Origin: a virus
Reading direction: 5' to 3' (one strand)
Virus record (IMG/VR): IMGVR_UViG_3300044825_000543
Coordinates: 1-34,929 of that record
Length of the DNA: 34,929 bases
The notes beneath the pieces are model-generated. The model was not told where the DNA came from and did no database searches. It worked only from the letters and a program-made list of their open reading frames with translations. The stretch's first letter is position 1, and each line of letters begins with the position of its first letter. The position numbers were made by a program, and so were the translations under genes. Below are positions 14,790 to 24,048 of this stretch, piece after piece.

Positions 14790-16142
14790 TCAGATGGTGA
14801 ACTTGATCAGAGCGCCAGCCACCGAAGCGTCACCCACGTTGGCCACGTTGATGTCGAACCGCTGCGTACCGCGCACCACCAGTTCGTCCTGCTCAAAGGC
14901 GTTCAGGGCGGCGTTGCTGAACTCGACGGTGGTCGAGCGGCGGTCGCCCATGTACGCGGCCAGAGACAGGTCACCGAAGTACGCGAGAACGTCGCCGTTC
15001 GTGGTGGCCGCAGTGATCGCCTGCGACAGCACGACCGGGTAGCCGAAGAACCGCAGACCCTCCTGGCTGTCGCGGATCTCGTTCGCCGTCACGCCGCCAG
15101 CGGCCTCGGCCAGACGCAGGAACGTGTTGTTCCAGATCGTCCTGTTGATGAACCACTTGGCGTTCGGGGTGTCAGCCCACTGCGCGAGCGTTCCGACCAC
15201 GTTGCGGCAGTCGGTCAGCGTCACGCCAGCGAGGGTGTCAGCAGCGGTGTCAACCGTGCCGCCCACGCCGATGGCTGCGGTGCATCCGACGATGCCGCCA
15301 AAGGTCGAGGTTCCGTCGCCGTTGAAACCGCACTCGTCCTCCTTCTTGGCGAAGGCGTATGCGATCTCGGACGCCAGTTCGTCACCCAGGCTCACCACGT
15401 TGTCCTCGTTCAGTTCGCTGCCGATCTTGGAAAGGACCATCAACTTCTTGGCGACGAGGTTGACCTGGTCGAAGTTCTGCTGGGATTGCGTTCCGGCGGC
15501 GACCTCGCCCACGAAGTAGGCGGTAACCGTTCCCTGACGGCGCGGCATCCGCTTGACATCGCTGGACATAGGCACGATACGGGCGTTCTGGCGGAACACG
15601 CCGAAGGTGTCACGGAGCGTAATCAGGCTGTTCTCAAACTCGTCGGGGACGAGGTAGCCGCCTGCCGTGTTGACGTTCTCCGTGTGACCCTTGGTCACCA
15701 GGATGTCGTGGTCAGCGCACCACTGCGCGGACTTCTGGCTGCCCATGCAGGCCATCGCCCAGCGGCCGAAGCGGTACGCCTCGTCCACGGACTTGAGGCC
15801 ACGGAGCCGTCCGTAGACCTTGGGGGACTCAACCTTGACCGCAGCCTTGGACGCAGGCTTGGCGGCCTTGCGCTCGGACTGGATCGCGGCGCGGACCTCC
15901 GCTGCGATGCTCTTGCCCATGTCCTCCTTGGGCTTGTCCTCGCCGTCCATCGCGTCAGTCTCGACCTCGGCGGCTGGCAGGCTGATGGTGACATCGACAT
16001 CCTCGACGGGGTTCCCGTCCATGTCAACGACCATGACGCCATCCATGTACAGCGCCTTGGCCTTTGCGTAGCCAGCAGCGCCCTTCTGATTTGCGAGTGC
16101 CTGCAGGTGCTTCTGCAGTTCCTCAACGGTGACCTTCTTCAT
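14790..16142 (-). CDS. HK97-fold major capsid protein, 450 aa
   Basis: Builds the icosahedral shell. Residues 1 to about 140 are charged and partly helical (EELQKHLQAL, KSIAAEVRAAIQSERKAAK), the delta/scaffold domain removed by the protease. The mature part starts near GGYLVPDEFENSLI (about 160-173), the standard opening of HK97-type coat proteins, followed by RIVPMSSDVKRMPRR and later WFINRTIWNNTFLRL and FFGYPVVLSQ in the P and A domains. It starts with AGGGAG eight bases before ATG, after a long spacer with a terminator candidate, which suggests its own transcription or processing. Confidence 0.92.
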   Translation of the reverse strand: MKKVTVEELQKHLQALANQKGAAGYAKAKALYMDGVMVVDMDGNPVEDVDVTISLPAAEVETDAMDGEDKPKEDMGKSIAAEVRAAIQSERKAAKPASKAAVKVESPKVYGRLRGLKSVDEAYRFGRWAMACMGSQKSAQWCADHDILVTKGHTENVNTAGGYLVPDEFENSLITLRDTFGVFRQNARIVPMSSDVKRMPRRQGTVTAYFVGEVAAGTQSQQNFDQVNLVAKKLMVLSKIGSELNEDNVVSLGDELASEIAYAFAKKEDECGFNGDGTSTFGGIVGCTAAIGVGGTVDTAADTLAGVTLTDCRNVVGTLAQWADTPNAKWFINRTIWNNTFLRLAEAAGGVTANEIRDSQEGLRFFGYPVVLSQAITAATTNGDVLAYFGDLSLAAYMGDRRSTTVEFSNAALNAFEQDELVVRGTQRFDINVANVGDASVAGALIKFTI

Positions 16143-16262
16143 TTGAAATGCTCCCTAAATGGGGGTGTTGGTGTCTGGGATGAAACGTGCGGCGCAGGTC
16201 ATACGCTCGGGCTTGTGGCCCATCGTCCCGACCAACCGATGCACTAACACTAGGCAGGCAGG

Positions 16263-16296
16263 AAACAGCGCGAGCCGCCCAATAGGACGGCTGCGC
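16263..16296 (-). terminator. Terminator-like hairpin before the capsid gene
   Basis: On the minus strand GCGCAGCCGUCC and its partner (16268-16296) pair with one wobble and one bulge around a UAUU loop, and UGUUUCC follows. It lies in the 176-base spacer (16143-16318) between protease and capsid genes. It may limit protease expression relative to capsid. I see no convincing sigma70 promoter in the rest of the spacer. Confidence 0.5.
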
Positions 16297-16318
16297 CGAA
16301 AGGAGAGATTCCGTATGG

Positions 16319-16996
16319 TCAGTCGGCGTAGATCTTGCCGCGTGCGCGCAGGATCTCGTCCTTGACGATGGTCTTGGCCTGCAGCGTGCCGATGGCTGGC
16401 ACGACCACGTTGATGCTGACCCTGTTCGCCTTGCGCGCAGGCGCAGGCGCAGGCGCGGCTGGCACTGTCACGCCAAACCCCTTGACCGCAGCAGCCGTCA
16501 CCAGCCCCTTGCGTACTGCCGTCACGATGGCGTCCTGGTTGGCAGGCACGGACACCACGCTGACCTCCAGCAGTTTCCACTTGCCGTACACGCGCTTGCA
16601 GCCAGCGCCGTACTTCTCGGTATCGGCCTTGGTCGCCGGACGCGCCTCGGTCCCCATGAACCCGATGGACATGGTGTTGAGCGCGCCGAACTCCATGAGG
16701 CTGGCGACGGTGTCCGGCAGCCACTCGCCCTCATGGTTCGCAGGGCGCGGGGCTAGGGCAAACTCGGCCTCGATTGACCGCTCCTTGCGCTTCATGCCCA
16801 GCATCTTGCCGATGGGCTGCTTTGGGTCATGCTCGTACAGCAGCACGGGGTTGCGCTCGTAGTCGCGGCTGTACATGCCACCAGGCACGACCACCTCGCC
16901 GTCGCGATCCACGCTGTCGGTCGTGATGGTCGCCACGAAGGTGGACGCCTTGCCTGCGGCCTTGACGATGGATGCCTGTAGGTGCTTGCTGTTCAT
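16319..16996 (-). CDS. HK97-family prohead protease, 225 aa
   Basis: Serine protease that cleaves the capsid scaffold domain during head maturation. The N-terminal core holds the family motifs: DRDGEVVVPGG (30-40), the catalytic histidine in LLYEHDP (H56), and EVSVVSVPANQDA with the catalytic serine (S146 or S149). The C-terminal 65 residues are an Ala/Pro linker and a basic helix that may target the protease into the prohead. It lies between the MuF-like and capsid genes, as usual, and overlaps the previous stop by 4 bp. Confidence 0.9.
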   Translation of the reverse strand: MNSKHLQASIVKAAGKASTFVATITTDSVDRDGEVVVPGGMYSRDYERNPVLLYEHDPKQPIGKMLGMKRKERSIEAEFALAPRPANHEGEWLPDTVASLMEFGALNTMSIGFMGTEARPATKADTEKYGAGCKRVYGKWKLLEVSVVSVPANQDAIVTAVRKGLVTAAAVKGFGVTVPAAPAPAPARKANRVSINVVVPAIGTLQAKTIVKDEILRARGKIYAD

Positions 16997-17931
16997 GGTG
17001 TCTGCTCCGTAACGGCGATGACATCGCAGCGGCAGTTTGGGTGCAGCGGCGCGCCTTGCACATCACGATAGGTCAGCCGCATCTTGCCACCCCGCGTGCC
17101 TGTCAGCGTCGTGCCGACCGTGTAGAACGGCGTGTCGAGGGGGATCGTCTTTGCCCCGTACTGGCGCGCAGCAGCCTCGCAGAACTCGCAGGCGTCCGGC
17201 GACAGCAGCCACCGCTTGCCGATGACCACGCCGGATTCCTTGGCAGCCTCCAGGCGGCCCTCCGTGTAGGCGTAGGCGCTCTCGGTCCTTGCGATCATGG
17301 TGGCGCGCTCGCGGCTGATGCCACGGCTCTCCGCGATGGCGTCCGCCATCTCGTCTATGGTCGCGCCCTCCTCGATGCCCTGCGCCACCGTGTCCGCGAT
17401 GTACCTGGCTGCGGCGTCGGACACGGACAGGCTCATGCGGTCGGCTGCGTTCTGCGCCGCCCTGACTGCCAGTGGGTTCGCCTCTGCCTCGTCGCTGTCC
17501 TTGAGGATATCGGCGACCTGCGGAAACCCGGACAGGCTATCCAGCATGGCCCGTGCGCCTGCGTCGGCCATCACCGTGGCGTAGGGACGCGCTATCTCCC
17601 TGATCTGCTTGGCAAGGTCTGCACGCATGGACAGCGCCTCGCGCTGGATGCGCTCCGCGAGCGCCTGCGGACTGCCGCGCCACTCGCGCACCAGTTCCTC
17701 CAGGGGCGCGACGGCTTCGCCCATGACCTTCTCCAGTTCCCGTATGTACCTGTTTAGTTCCCGCGCCTCGATGTCCTGTAGCGGCTCGTCCGCCGCCTTC
17801 GTCCGGATGCGCTGCGCGTCAGCAGTGAACGGGAGCCACGGCATCGCGGCGTCCGGGTCGATGCACCGCGCCGTAGGCGAACGCGCCAGCGCCTTCGCCG
17901 CACGGAGGATGATGCGCTCGCGGCTGCACAT
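16993..17931 (-). CDS. MuF-like minor head protein, 312 aa
   Basis: Minor capsid protein of the Mu gpF / SPP1 gp7 group, which binds the portal and enters the head. The C-terminal domain shows the diagnostic Cys/His pattern: DACEFCEAAARQYGAKTIPLD and then APLHPNCRCDVI near the end. The N-terminal 170 residues are helical and charged. Start at MCSRER shares its A with the previous stop (TGATG); the upstream open frame is an Arg-rich shadow of the neighbouring gene. Confidence 0.87.
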   Translation of the reverse strand: MCSRERIILRAAKALARSPTARCIDPDAAMPWLPFTADAQRIRTKAADEPLQDIEARELNRYIRELEKVMGEAVAPLEELVREWRGSPQALAERIQREALSMRADLAKQIREIARPYATVMADAGARAMLDSLSGFPQVADILKDSDEAEANPLAVRAAQNAADRMSLSVSDAAARYIADTVAQGIEEGATIDEMADAIAESRGISRERATMIARTESAYAYTEGRLEAAKESGVVIGKRWLLSPDACEFCEAAARQYGAKTIPLDTPFYTVGTTLTGTRGGKMRLTYRDVQGAPLHPNCRCDVIAVTEQTP

Positions 17932-18188
17932 CAGGCGAGCCACGCCGCGCCACGATGCGCCGCGTCGGTGTACGGCGTCAGGTCCGCGCCGCATTCCTGC
18001 AGGTGCGACATGGCGCACATGATGCCGATATGCCGCACGTTGCGGTCCATCGTGTCGCGTGTCTCCGCGTCCTTGACGCCTGCCGCGATGAGCGCGTCGA
18101 TCAGGTCGGCGGATGCCTGCAGACCGCGCAGATGCTCGGCGGTGTCTTCCGGCGTGAATGTGTGGTCGGTCATGTCTCCTCCGGTCAT
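17931..18188 (-). CDS. Hypothetical head-region protein, 85 aa
   Basis: Small helical protein between fibre and MuF-like genes. Two starts are possible: ATG at 18188, overlapping the previous stop as ATGA, or ATG at 18173 (80 residues) with GGAGGAG just upstream. His and Met are frequent (NVRHIGIMCAMSHLQEC). No family recognised; the head module context suggests a virion or assembly role. Confidence 0.65.
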   Translation of the reverse strand: MTGGDMTDHTFTPEDTAEHLRGLQASADLIDALIAAGVKDAETRDTMDRNVRHIGIMCAMSHLQECGADLTPYTDAAHRGAAWLA

Positions 18189-20227
18189 GGCCATGTGGCG
18201 ATGGCTACGCGCTTCCAAGTGTTCGCGGCGACACAGACGTAGATGTAGTTGGCGTCCCAGCAGATGTCGCCTGCGTTGCCTGCCGCGCCTGCGGTCGCCG
18301 GGGTGCGTGCGTTGGCAATCCGAACCGTGTCTCCATCAACGCGCAGGACGCTGGTAGCCGTGCCTGCCATGCGCGTGCTTGTCGTGCTGCTGTTGCCAAG
18401 CACGGTCGTGTTGGATCCGTCACCGACAGAATTGCGACCTATCACAATTTGATTGCTTTGGCTATTTCCATTGGCTCTCGCCTGCTCTCCAATGAAAATA
18501 GACTCGTTTGCGATAGTTAGCGTATCTGTCGATGATCCCCTATAGCGTCCCGCATCACGACCTATTACACAGTTATTGCTTGAACTACTTGCGTTGTATA
18601 GCGCATTGACTCCAAGAATTACATTTCCGGCAAGCGATGTTCCAAGGGATCCAGCAAATCGCCCGACTGCAGTGTTCTCGTTTCCAGACAACAATGCCGC
18701 TAGCGCATCAACACCTACTGCGGTAGACAATGCTTCTGTTGTTGCAGATCGCATTGCTCCTTGTCCTATTGCTGTATTGTTTGATCCGGTTGTAAGAGCG
18801 CCAAGAGCATTTTGGCCTAATGCCGTGTTCGCTGATGCCGTCGTGATCGCATCGCCCGCGTTCGCGCCTACAAGCGTGTTGTTGCTCGCCGTGGTCTGCA
18901 ATAGCCCCGCCTGATGACCTACCGCCGTGTTGCTCGCAGCCGTGGCGACCGTCGCCAACGTGCAGGTAAAGCCCGTCGTGTTGCCGATGCTCGCGCTCGC
19001 GGCGGTCATCACCGTACCGCTCGTCGCCGTGAACCCCGTGCCTCCGGTGACGATGGTGACCGCGCTGACCGCGCCGCTCGTCACGGTGATGTCTGCGGTC
19101 GGGTAGGTCGCGGCTGTCGAGCCGCTGACGTACGTCAACTGCACGCCCGTGTAGGTGGTCGGACCTGCGGGACCGCCGCTGCCTGCCGTGGTGATGCTGA
19201 CGGTCGCCGCTGCGGTGGTGGCTGCGCCGAGCGCGGAGCGACCTACGGCGACGTTCGCGGTGCCAAGCGTGTTAGTGGCGAGCGCACCAGAACCAATTGC
19301 GGTTACTTCATTCGCAAGATTCCTAGTCAGTGCTTGCGTTCCAACTGCCGTCACCTGCGTAGCCCCGTTTACACGCTGTGCCGCTTCAAAACCGATAGCA
19401 ACACATGAACCAGATGCACCAGCCTGCTGCATTGCAAACTTACCGATTGCAATATTATTTGACGCTGTTCCGTTGAATAGAGCAGAAGACCCTATAGCGA
19501 CATTATTTGAACCAGTGGCATTGGCAGTCAAAGCGTCAATGCCGACAGATACGTTCTCATCACCGGTAGTCAATGCATCGCCAGATCGAGTTCCGATTGT
19601 GACGTTGCCGATGCTTCCACTAGCGAGCGCCGCGCCTGCGCCGACACCTAGCACCGTGTTGTCCGTGCCTCCCGGCCCAGCGCCCACCCTCGCGCCGTTG
19701 ACGAACGCATCCGCGCCCGTGTAGAGCGCGCCGCCCACACCGACGCCGCCCGTGACCGTCAGCGCGCCCGTCGTGGTGCTTGTGCTGGCTGTCGCGTTCG
19801 TGATGCTGACTGCGCCTGCTCCCGTGACAGCGCCCGTGATCGTCACGCCGTCCTTGAGCGTCGTGCGACCGCGCACCGCGAGCGTTTCAAACTCGGGGTT
19901 TACGAGGACAGGCGAGCCGCCTGCGGGTCCGCGAGGACCGCGAGGACCGGGCTTGCCGGGTTCCCCGGGTTCCCCGGGTTCGCCTTTTTCACCTTGAATA
20001 CCCGGTGCGCCGTCCTTGCCGTCCTTCCCGTCGCGTCCGTCCTTGCCGTCGATGCCGTCGCGTCCGTTGCGCCCCGGTGCGCCGTCCTTGCCATCGACGC
20101 CATCGCGTCCGGGCAAGCCCTGCGGCCCAATCTTCACAGTCTCAAGCGCCTTAAGCGCGCCTTCAGCCTTGTCCGCAGCCTTCTTGGCGAGCGCGGCGAG
20201 GACGATGTTCGGCGGCAGTTCAGGCAT
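18185..20227 (-). CDS. Collagen-like fibre with YadA-like head repeats, 680 aa
   Basis: A trimeric fibre. Residues 1-32 form a helical anchor (AALAKKAADKAEGALKALE), 33-103 a collagen triple helix of about 24 Gly-X-Y repeats, 106-120 the segment [15 protein letters not shown] shared with the 452-residue fibre, and about 190-610 repeats such as GSNNVAIG and NTAIGQGAM, the left-handed beta-roll of YadA-type adhesin heads. Residues about 320-440 interrupt the repeats with a different Thr/Gly-rich domain (TVSITTAGSGGPAG, VTIVTGGTGF). This insertion is GC-rich while the flanking repeats are AT-richer. The gene lies in the head module, so a head fibre is as likely as a tail fibre. Start shares a base with the previous stop (TGATG). 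Confidence 0.88.
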   Translation of the reverse strand: MPELPPNIVLAALAKKAADKAEGALKALETVKIGPQGLPGRDGVDGKDGAPGRNGRDGIDGKDGRDGKDGKDGAPGIQGEKGEPGEPGEPGKPGPRGPRGPAGGSPVLVNPEFETLAVRGRTTLKDGVTITGAVTGAGAVSITNATASTSTTTGALTVTGGVGVGGALYTGADAFVNGARVGAGPGGTDNTVLGVGAGAALASGSIGNVTIGTRSGDALTTGDENVSVGIDALTANATGSNNVAIGSSALFNGTASNNIAIGKFAMQQAGASGSCVAIGFEAAQRVNGATQVTAVGTQALTRNLANEVTAIGSGALATNTLGTANVAVGRSALGAATTAAATVSITTAGSGGPAGPTTYTGVQLTYVSGSTAATYPTADITVTSGAVSAVTIVTGGTGFTATSGTVMTAASASIGNTTGFTCTLATVATAASNTAVGHQAGLLQTTASNNTLVGANAGDAITTASANTALGQNALGALTTGSNNTAIGQGAMRSATTEALSTAVGVDALAALLSGNENTAVGRFAGSLGTSLAGNVILGVNALYNASSSSNNCVIGRDAGRYRGSSTDTLTIANESIFIGEQARANGNSQSNQIVIGRNSVGDGSNTTVLGNSSTTSTRMAGTATSVLRVDGDTVRIANARTPATAGAAGNAGDICWDANYIYVCVAANTWKRVAIATWP

Positions 20228-20544
20228 CAGTTGGCTTCCTCTCCGTCCCAGATCCAAAGGCAGGTCGCCTCGTCAAGCACCGCATCCGCGTGGGGCTTGG
20301 GCGGGATGAACGCATCGCGCTGCGCGTCGTAGGTGTAGCCGATCCCCGCGTAGTTGTAGCGCAGCGCCTTGGACTGATCGACGCTCGGCTCGCCCGTCTG
20401 CGGGTCGTAGTGGACGCCGCCGCGTGTGTTGTACGAGGTCTGCACCCACAGCGCGGAATCGGGCATCGTGTCGATGAACTCGCGCTCGGCGACGATGACC
20501 CTATCGACCTTGCCTGTGACGTTGATGCGTGCGAAGTGTCCCAT
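20227..20544 (-). CDS. Conserved phage structural hypothetical, 105 aa
   Basis: Belongs, by pattern, to a small protein group common in aquatic phages: an N-terminal GHFARINVTGKVDRVIVAE strand pair, WVQTSYNTRGGVHY, a YNYAGIGYTYD core near 63-73 and a late DEATCLWIWDG. These genes usually lie near structural genes and their function is unknown. Here it lies between the two collagen-like fibre genes, so it may assist their assembly or bind their tips. Confidence 0.75.
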   Translation of the reverse strand: MGHFARINVTGKVDRVIVAEREFIDTMPDSALWVQTSYNTRGGVHYDPQTGEPSVDQSKALRYNYAGIGYTYDAQRDAFIPPKPHADAVLDEATCLWIWDGEEAN

Positions 20545-20552
20545 ACTGATCC

Positions 20553-21911
20553 TTATGCAACGAACGCGAACGTGCCGGATGTCGTGAATGTGTGAATCGT
20601 GTAACCGAGTGATGATGTCACAGTGCCGCCAGTTGCCCTTTGCGATCCGGCATACCGAACGATCACGATTCCTGATCCGCCATTTCCTCCGGTGTTTACA
20701 CCACCTCCACCGGAATATCCCGATCCACCACCACCGCCACCTGTGTTGGCCGTACCTGCAGTCCCGTTAACGCCGCTATATCCGCCAGCGCCACCGCCAC
20801 CAGTGCCGCCAGTCCCGAAAGATGCGGTAGTGCTGAAGTTACCGCCGCCGCCTCCACCAGCGTAAGTGACGCTAGATCCACTGATGCTGTTTGCACTTCC
20901 GTTTGCGCCGTTCTGATTTGTTGCAGCCGCAGACGCTCCACCACCTCCACGACCAATCGTTTGATTCGTGTGACCTGCGCCGTTATTGCCTTGCGATGGT
21001 GTTGTAGCCGGGGTATTTCCTGCACCACCCGCTTCGGTTCCGCCGCCGTTTGAACCTGCGCCACCACCGCTTCCGCCTGCTGCGCCAGTTCTAGTGCCTG
21101 TCGTGCCTGTACCGGGACCGCCGCCACCGCCGCCTGCGGATGTAATCGTGTTGAAGGTCGATGGGTCGCCATTGCTTGCTGGTACTCCGCTTGAATTGGA
21201 TACAAGACCAGCGCCACCGGCTCCAACTGCGACTGTGTACGACTGCCCGGAAAGGAGAATCATCGGAGCGCCGCCGACGTTTGTCCTGAATCCGCCTGCG
21301 CCGCCACCGCCACTGCATCCACCACCGCCACCAGCCACGACCAGATACTCGACTTCAAGGCGATCCGGTGCTATGCGCAGCCATTCGGCTCCTGTGTAAT
21401 ACTCCACTTGCGACGTGTCCGTGTTGAATCGCGTCATTCCCGCCGTCGCGCTCGCAGGTCGCTGCGCCGTCGTTCCGCTCGGGATCTGAACCGCGCCGCT
21501 GCCGCGCATCGTCACAGCGCCGCGCACGGCCAGAGTCTCAAACTCGGGGTTTACCAGCACGGGCGCGCCGCCTGCAGGTCCACGCGCTCCACGGGGTCCG
21601 GCAGGTCCACGCTCGCCGGGTTCGCCCTTCTCGCCGGGTTCGCCTTGGGGTCCGGGCGGTCCTTGCTCGCCGCGCTGACCGTCGCGTCCGTCCACGCCGT
21701 CGCGTCCCGCAGGTCCGGCAGGACCGACAGGACCGGGTACGCCTTGCGGACCCTGCGGACCCTGCTTTGTCTCCAAAGCCTTGTGCGCCGCTTCCGCTTC
21801 GCGCTGGGCATCGTCGGCGCGCTTCATCGCGTTCTCGGCACGGTCGGCGGCTCGCTTGGCGAGCGCGGCGGCTAGGACTGCGTGCGGCAGGCTCAGATCG
21901 TCACTTGGCAT
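20553..21911 (-). CDS. Collagen-like fibre with glycine-rich tip, 452 aa
   Basis: Paralogue of the 680-residue fibre in its N-terminal third: helical anchor (1-48, [19 protein letters not shown]), collagen repeats (about 50-115) and the shared [14 protein letters not shown] motif (118-131). The C-terminal part starts [14 protein letters not shown] and is a glycine-rich domain with over a third Gly, ending GIVIVRYAG and [16 protein letters not shown]. This is the glycine-rich tip domain of many aquatic phage fibres, used in phage T4-like relatives for receptor contact. The start overlaps the portal stop by 11 bp. Confidence 0.87.
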   Translation of the reverse strand: MPSDDLSLPHAVLAAALAKRAADRAENAMKRADDAQREAEAAHKALETKQGPQGPQGVPGPVGPAGPAGRDGVDGRDGQRGEQGPPGPQGEPGEKGEPGERGPAGPRGARGPAGGAPVLVNPEFETLAVRGAVTMRGSGAVQIPSGTTAQRPASATAGMTRFNTDTSQVEYYTGAEWLRIAPDRLEVEYLVVAGGGGGCSGGGGAGGFRTNVGGAPMILLSGQSYTVAVGAGGAGLVSNSSGVPASNGDPSTFNTITSAGGGGGGPGTGTTGTRTGAAGGSGGGAGSNGGGTEAGGAGNTPATTPSQGNNGAGHTNQTIGRGGGGASAAATNQNGANGSANSISGSSVTYAGGGGGGNFSTTASFGTGGTGGGGAGGYSGVNGTAGTANTGGGGGGSGYSGGGGVNTGGNGGSGIVIVRYAGSQRATGGTVTSSLGYTIHTFTTSGTFAFVA

Positions 21912-24045
21912 TCGTGTCCCTCGTATCGGGCTGCAACACCTGCAGCGCGTACATCATCATTTCGTCATCGGTCAGGCTCTTGATGTAGCCCTTCTCGACA
22001 GCCTCCATGAGCCGCTGCATCTGCACCGCATCGGCATCGTGCAGGCTGCGGTCGATCTCGGCAGCGTAGTCCGTGGCTGCCTTGGCGATGCGGCGCTCGG
22101 CGCGCTTCTCGCTCGCGGCGTCCAGTTCGTCGACCTTGCGAGCCGCCCACCCTGCGCCTGCGCCGTCCGGGTTTGACGGGTCGCCGCCCCACAACATCCA
22201 CGCGATGGCGCCTGCGGACGGGTATCCGTCCTGTCCCGGCTTCGCGCCCTCGGCGTCGAGGTCCACGCGGTGGCGGCTGAAGTAGGCGTGCATCCGGCGC
22301 ACAGTCTCGGGCGACAGGTTCGCCCGGTTGCCGATGTCCCGTGCGCGTGCCACGCCGACTGCCGTCCCGCCTCGCCCGTACTCCTCGCGGAGCGCCAGAC
22401 CCCGGTTGGCGAGGTCGGCCATCTCTTCGGTCGGCTTGGTGTCCACATCCGCGAGCGCCTTCGCGGGGTCAGCCTCGGACCACGCCTTGCCCTCGCAGAC
22501 GCTGATAGCGATGGCGATGGCCTGCTCGCGTCGGTAGCCCTCGCCCATGAGTGTGCGGATGTTGTTGGACACGCAATCCTCGCCGCCTTGGTCAAGCGGC
22601 TTGGACTCGTAGCCCTTGGACGCCTGCACAGGCTCCGTGGCGGGTTCCTCATCCTGCGGCTCTACGGACGGCGCTGGCAGGCTCGGACGGCTCTGCGCGC
22701 CTCCCTGCGCCCCGAACAGACCGCCGAACGGCGACGGCGGCTGCGCGCTCGCGCCAAGTGGCTGGCCGCCCAGGTACAGGCGATCCGCCGCCGGGTCGGG
22801 CATGGGGTCGTAGCCAGCCTCCAGCCTCGCCTCGTTCGGCGTCATCCAGCCGCCTGCCACGGAGGTCTGCCGCTCGACCAGATCCTGCTGCCTGTCCGCT
22901 GGCACAGGGTTGTCATAAGCCAAGTAGCAGTCATCTTCCAGGTTGAACAGCGGCAGCAACTTGGCGTTCAGCGTTTCCTCGTCCAGGCGGCAGATCGGCG
23001 CGATGGTTGTCTCCCGCCACTGCGCGTAGCCAGACTTGGCCGCAGCCAGGTTCGGATCGTTTGCCTTGAGCATGGAGACAGGCACGCCGAAGATGGCCGC
23101 GATTTCCTCCACGACATCCTCGCGCCCCATCAAGTCCTTGGGCGGGAACGACAGTGGCTGCATCTCGACATCGCCGCTGATCGCCATGAACTTGCCGGAC
23201 TTGCGCGTGCCTTGCAGCGCCTCGCGGACCTTGGTTTCAAAGCGGTCCAACTGCTCGCGCCCTGCGCCACCCTTCACAATGATGGCGTAATCTGGCCGCG
23301 CCATGTTCTCGTAAAAGGAGTAGTCCATCTCATGCATCGCCTCGGACTGCTGGATGACGCTCCACGCAGCCTCGACCTTGCCCAAGCCGTACAGCAGCGA
23401 GCGCGGGTTGGGGCGCTTGAAGTGGATCACCTCGTCAGGAGCAAAGTCCACCTCTGCCTGCGTGTCGATGCCGTAGCGGTAGCCGCCGACCAGACCCTCG
23501 ACGGTCGGCAGGATCTTGACGCGATGGCTGGGCATGGTCCACAGTTCCACCGGGATATCCAGGGCGCTGTCGAACACGGGATGCAGGTAGGCGTTGCCCG
23601 TCAACTCAAGGAACAGGATGCGGGTCGTAGCCAGTCCGAACCCATCGTCAATGGAGTTGGCCTTGCGCAGCACCTCCAGCACCGGGTGGTCCGTGGCGAC
23701 CTCCTCAAAGTCGCCTGCCATCGCCTTGCGCATGACCCGGTGCGATGGCTTGTGCGTGGTGTCGCCGCACAGGTACGCCTTGCGGCTGCGCGGCACGGGG
23801 CGAGTCTCGTACAACTTGCGACCCGGTCGGCTGCGGACGTAGAGGCGCAGCGGATTGGCCGCGACGGCCTGCGCGTTCAGGGTGGCAGCCGCGTACACCC
23901 AACTGCAGTACATGCGCACCGCCGCGCTGTAGTTGAACGGCGGCTGCTTGGGGCGTCCGCTCTTGTCCAATACGGACAGGCTGGCGTCCATGTACTGCGC
24001 TGGTGTGTCCTGCCGCTTGAGCCGAAGGAAGTCGAGGATGCCCAT
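21901..24045 (-). CDS. HK97-type portal protein with C-terminal extension, 714 aa
   Basis: Forms the dodecameric DNA entry ring. Residues 1 to about 420 match the portal family: [63 protein letters not shown]. After a Pro/Ser linker (about 425-480) comes [28 protein letters not shown], a short motif of phage head proteins, then a domain with [22 protein letters not shown] and [18 protein letters not shown] (about 555-655), normally found in head protease or capsid-linked proteins. The C-terminus is a charged helix. The fusion is unusual and could place a maturation function on the portal. Confidence 0.87.
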   Translation of the reverse strand: MGILDFLRLKRQDTPAQYMDASLSVLDKSGRPKQPPFNYSAAVRMYCSWVYAAATLNAQAVAANPLRLYVRSRPGRKLYETRPVPRSRKAYLCGDTTHKPSHRVMRKAMAGDFEEVATDHPVLEVLRKANSIDDGFGLATTRILFLELTGNAYLHPVFDSALDIPVELWTMPSHRVKILPTVEGLVGGYRYGIDTQAEVDFAPDEVIHFKRPNPRSLLYGLGKVEAAWSVIQQSEAMHEMDYSFYENMARPDYAIIVKGGAGREQLDRFETKVREALQGTRKSGKFMAISGDVEMQPLSFPPKDLMGREDVVEEIAAIFGVPVSMLKANDPNLAAAKSGYAQWRETTIAPICRLDEETLNAKLLPLFNLEDDCYLAYDNPVPADRQQDLVERQTSVAGGWMTPNEARLEAGYDPMPDPAADRLYLGGQPLGASAQPPSPFGGLFGAQGGAQSRPSLPAPSVEPQDEEPATEPVQASKGYESKPLDQGGEDCVSNNIRTLMGEGYRREQAIAIAISVCEGKAWSEADPAKALADVDTKPTEEMADLANRGLALREEYGRGGTAVGVARARDIGNRANLSPETVRRMHAYFSRHRVDLDAEGAKPGQDGYPSAGAIAWMLWGGDPSNPDGAGAGWAARKVDELDAASEKRAERRIAKAATDYAAEIDRSLHDADAVQMQRLMEAVEKGYIKSLTDDEMMMYALQVLQPDTRDTNAK

Positions 24046-24048
24046 GCG

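Noticed and set aside
14154-16247. 697-codon open frame on the plus strand
   Set aside because: It lies opposite the capsid and decoration genes. Long antisense frames are expected in GC-rich genes with G/C third positions; the product has no family pattern and crosses the capsid start and hairpins.
19920-20110. Short tandem repeats as CRISPR array or microsatellite
   Set aside because: They encode in-frame Gly-X-Y collagen repeats, with no spacers.
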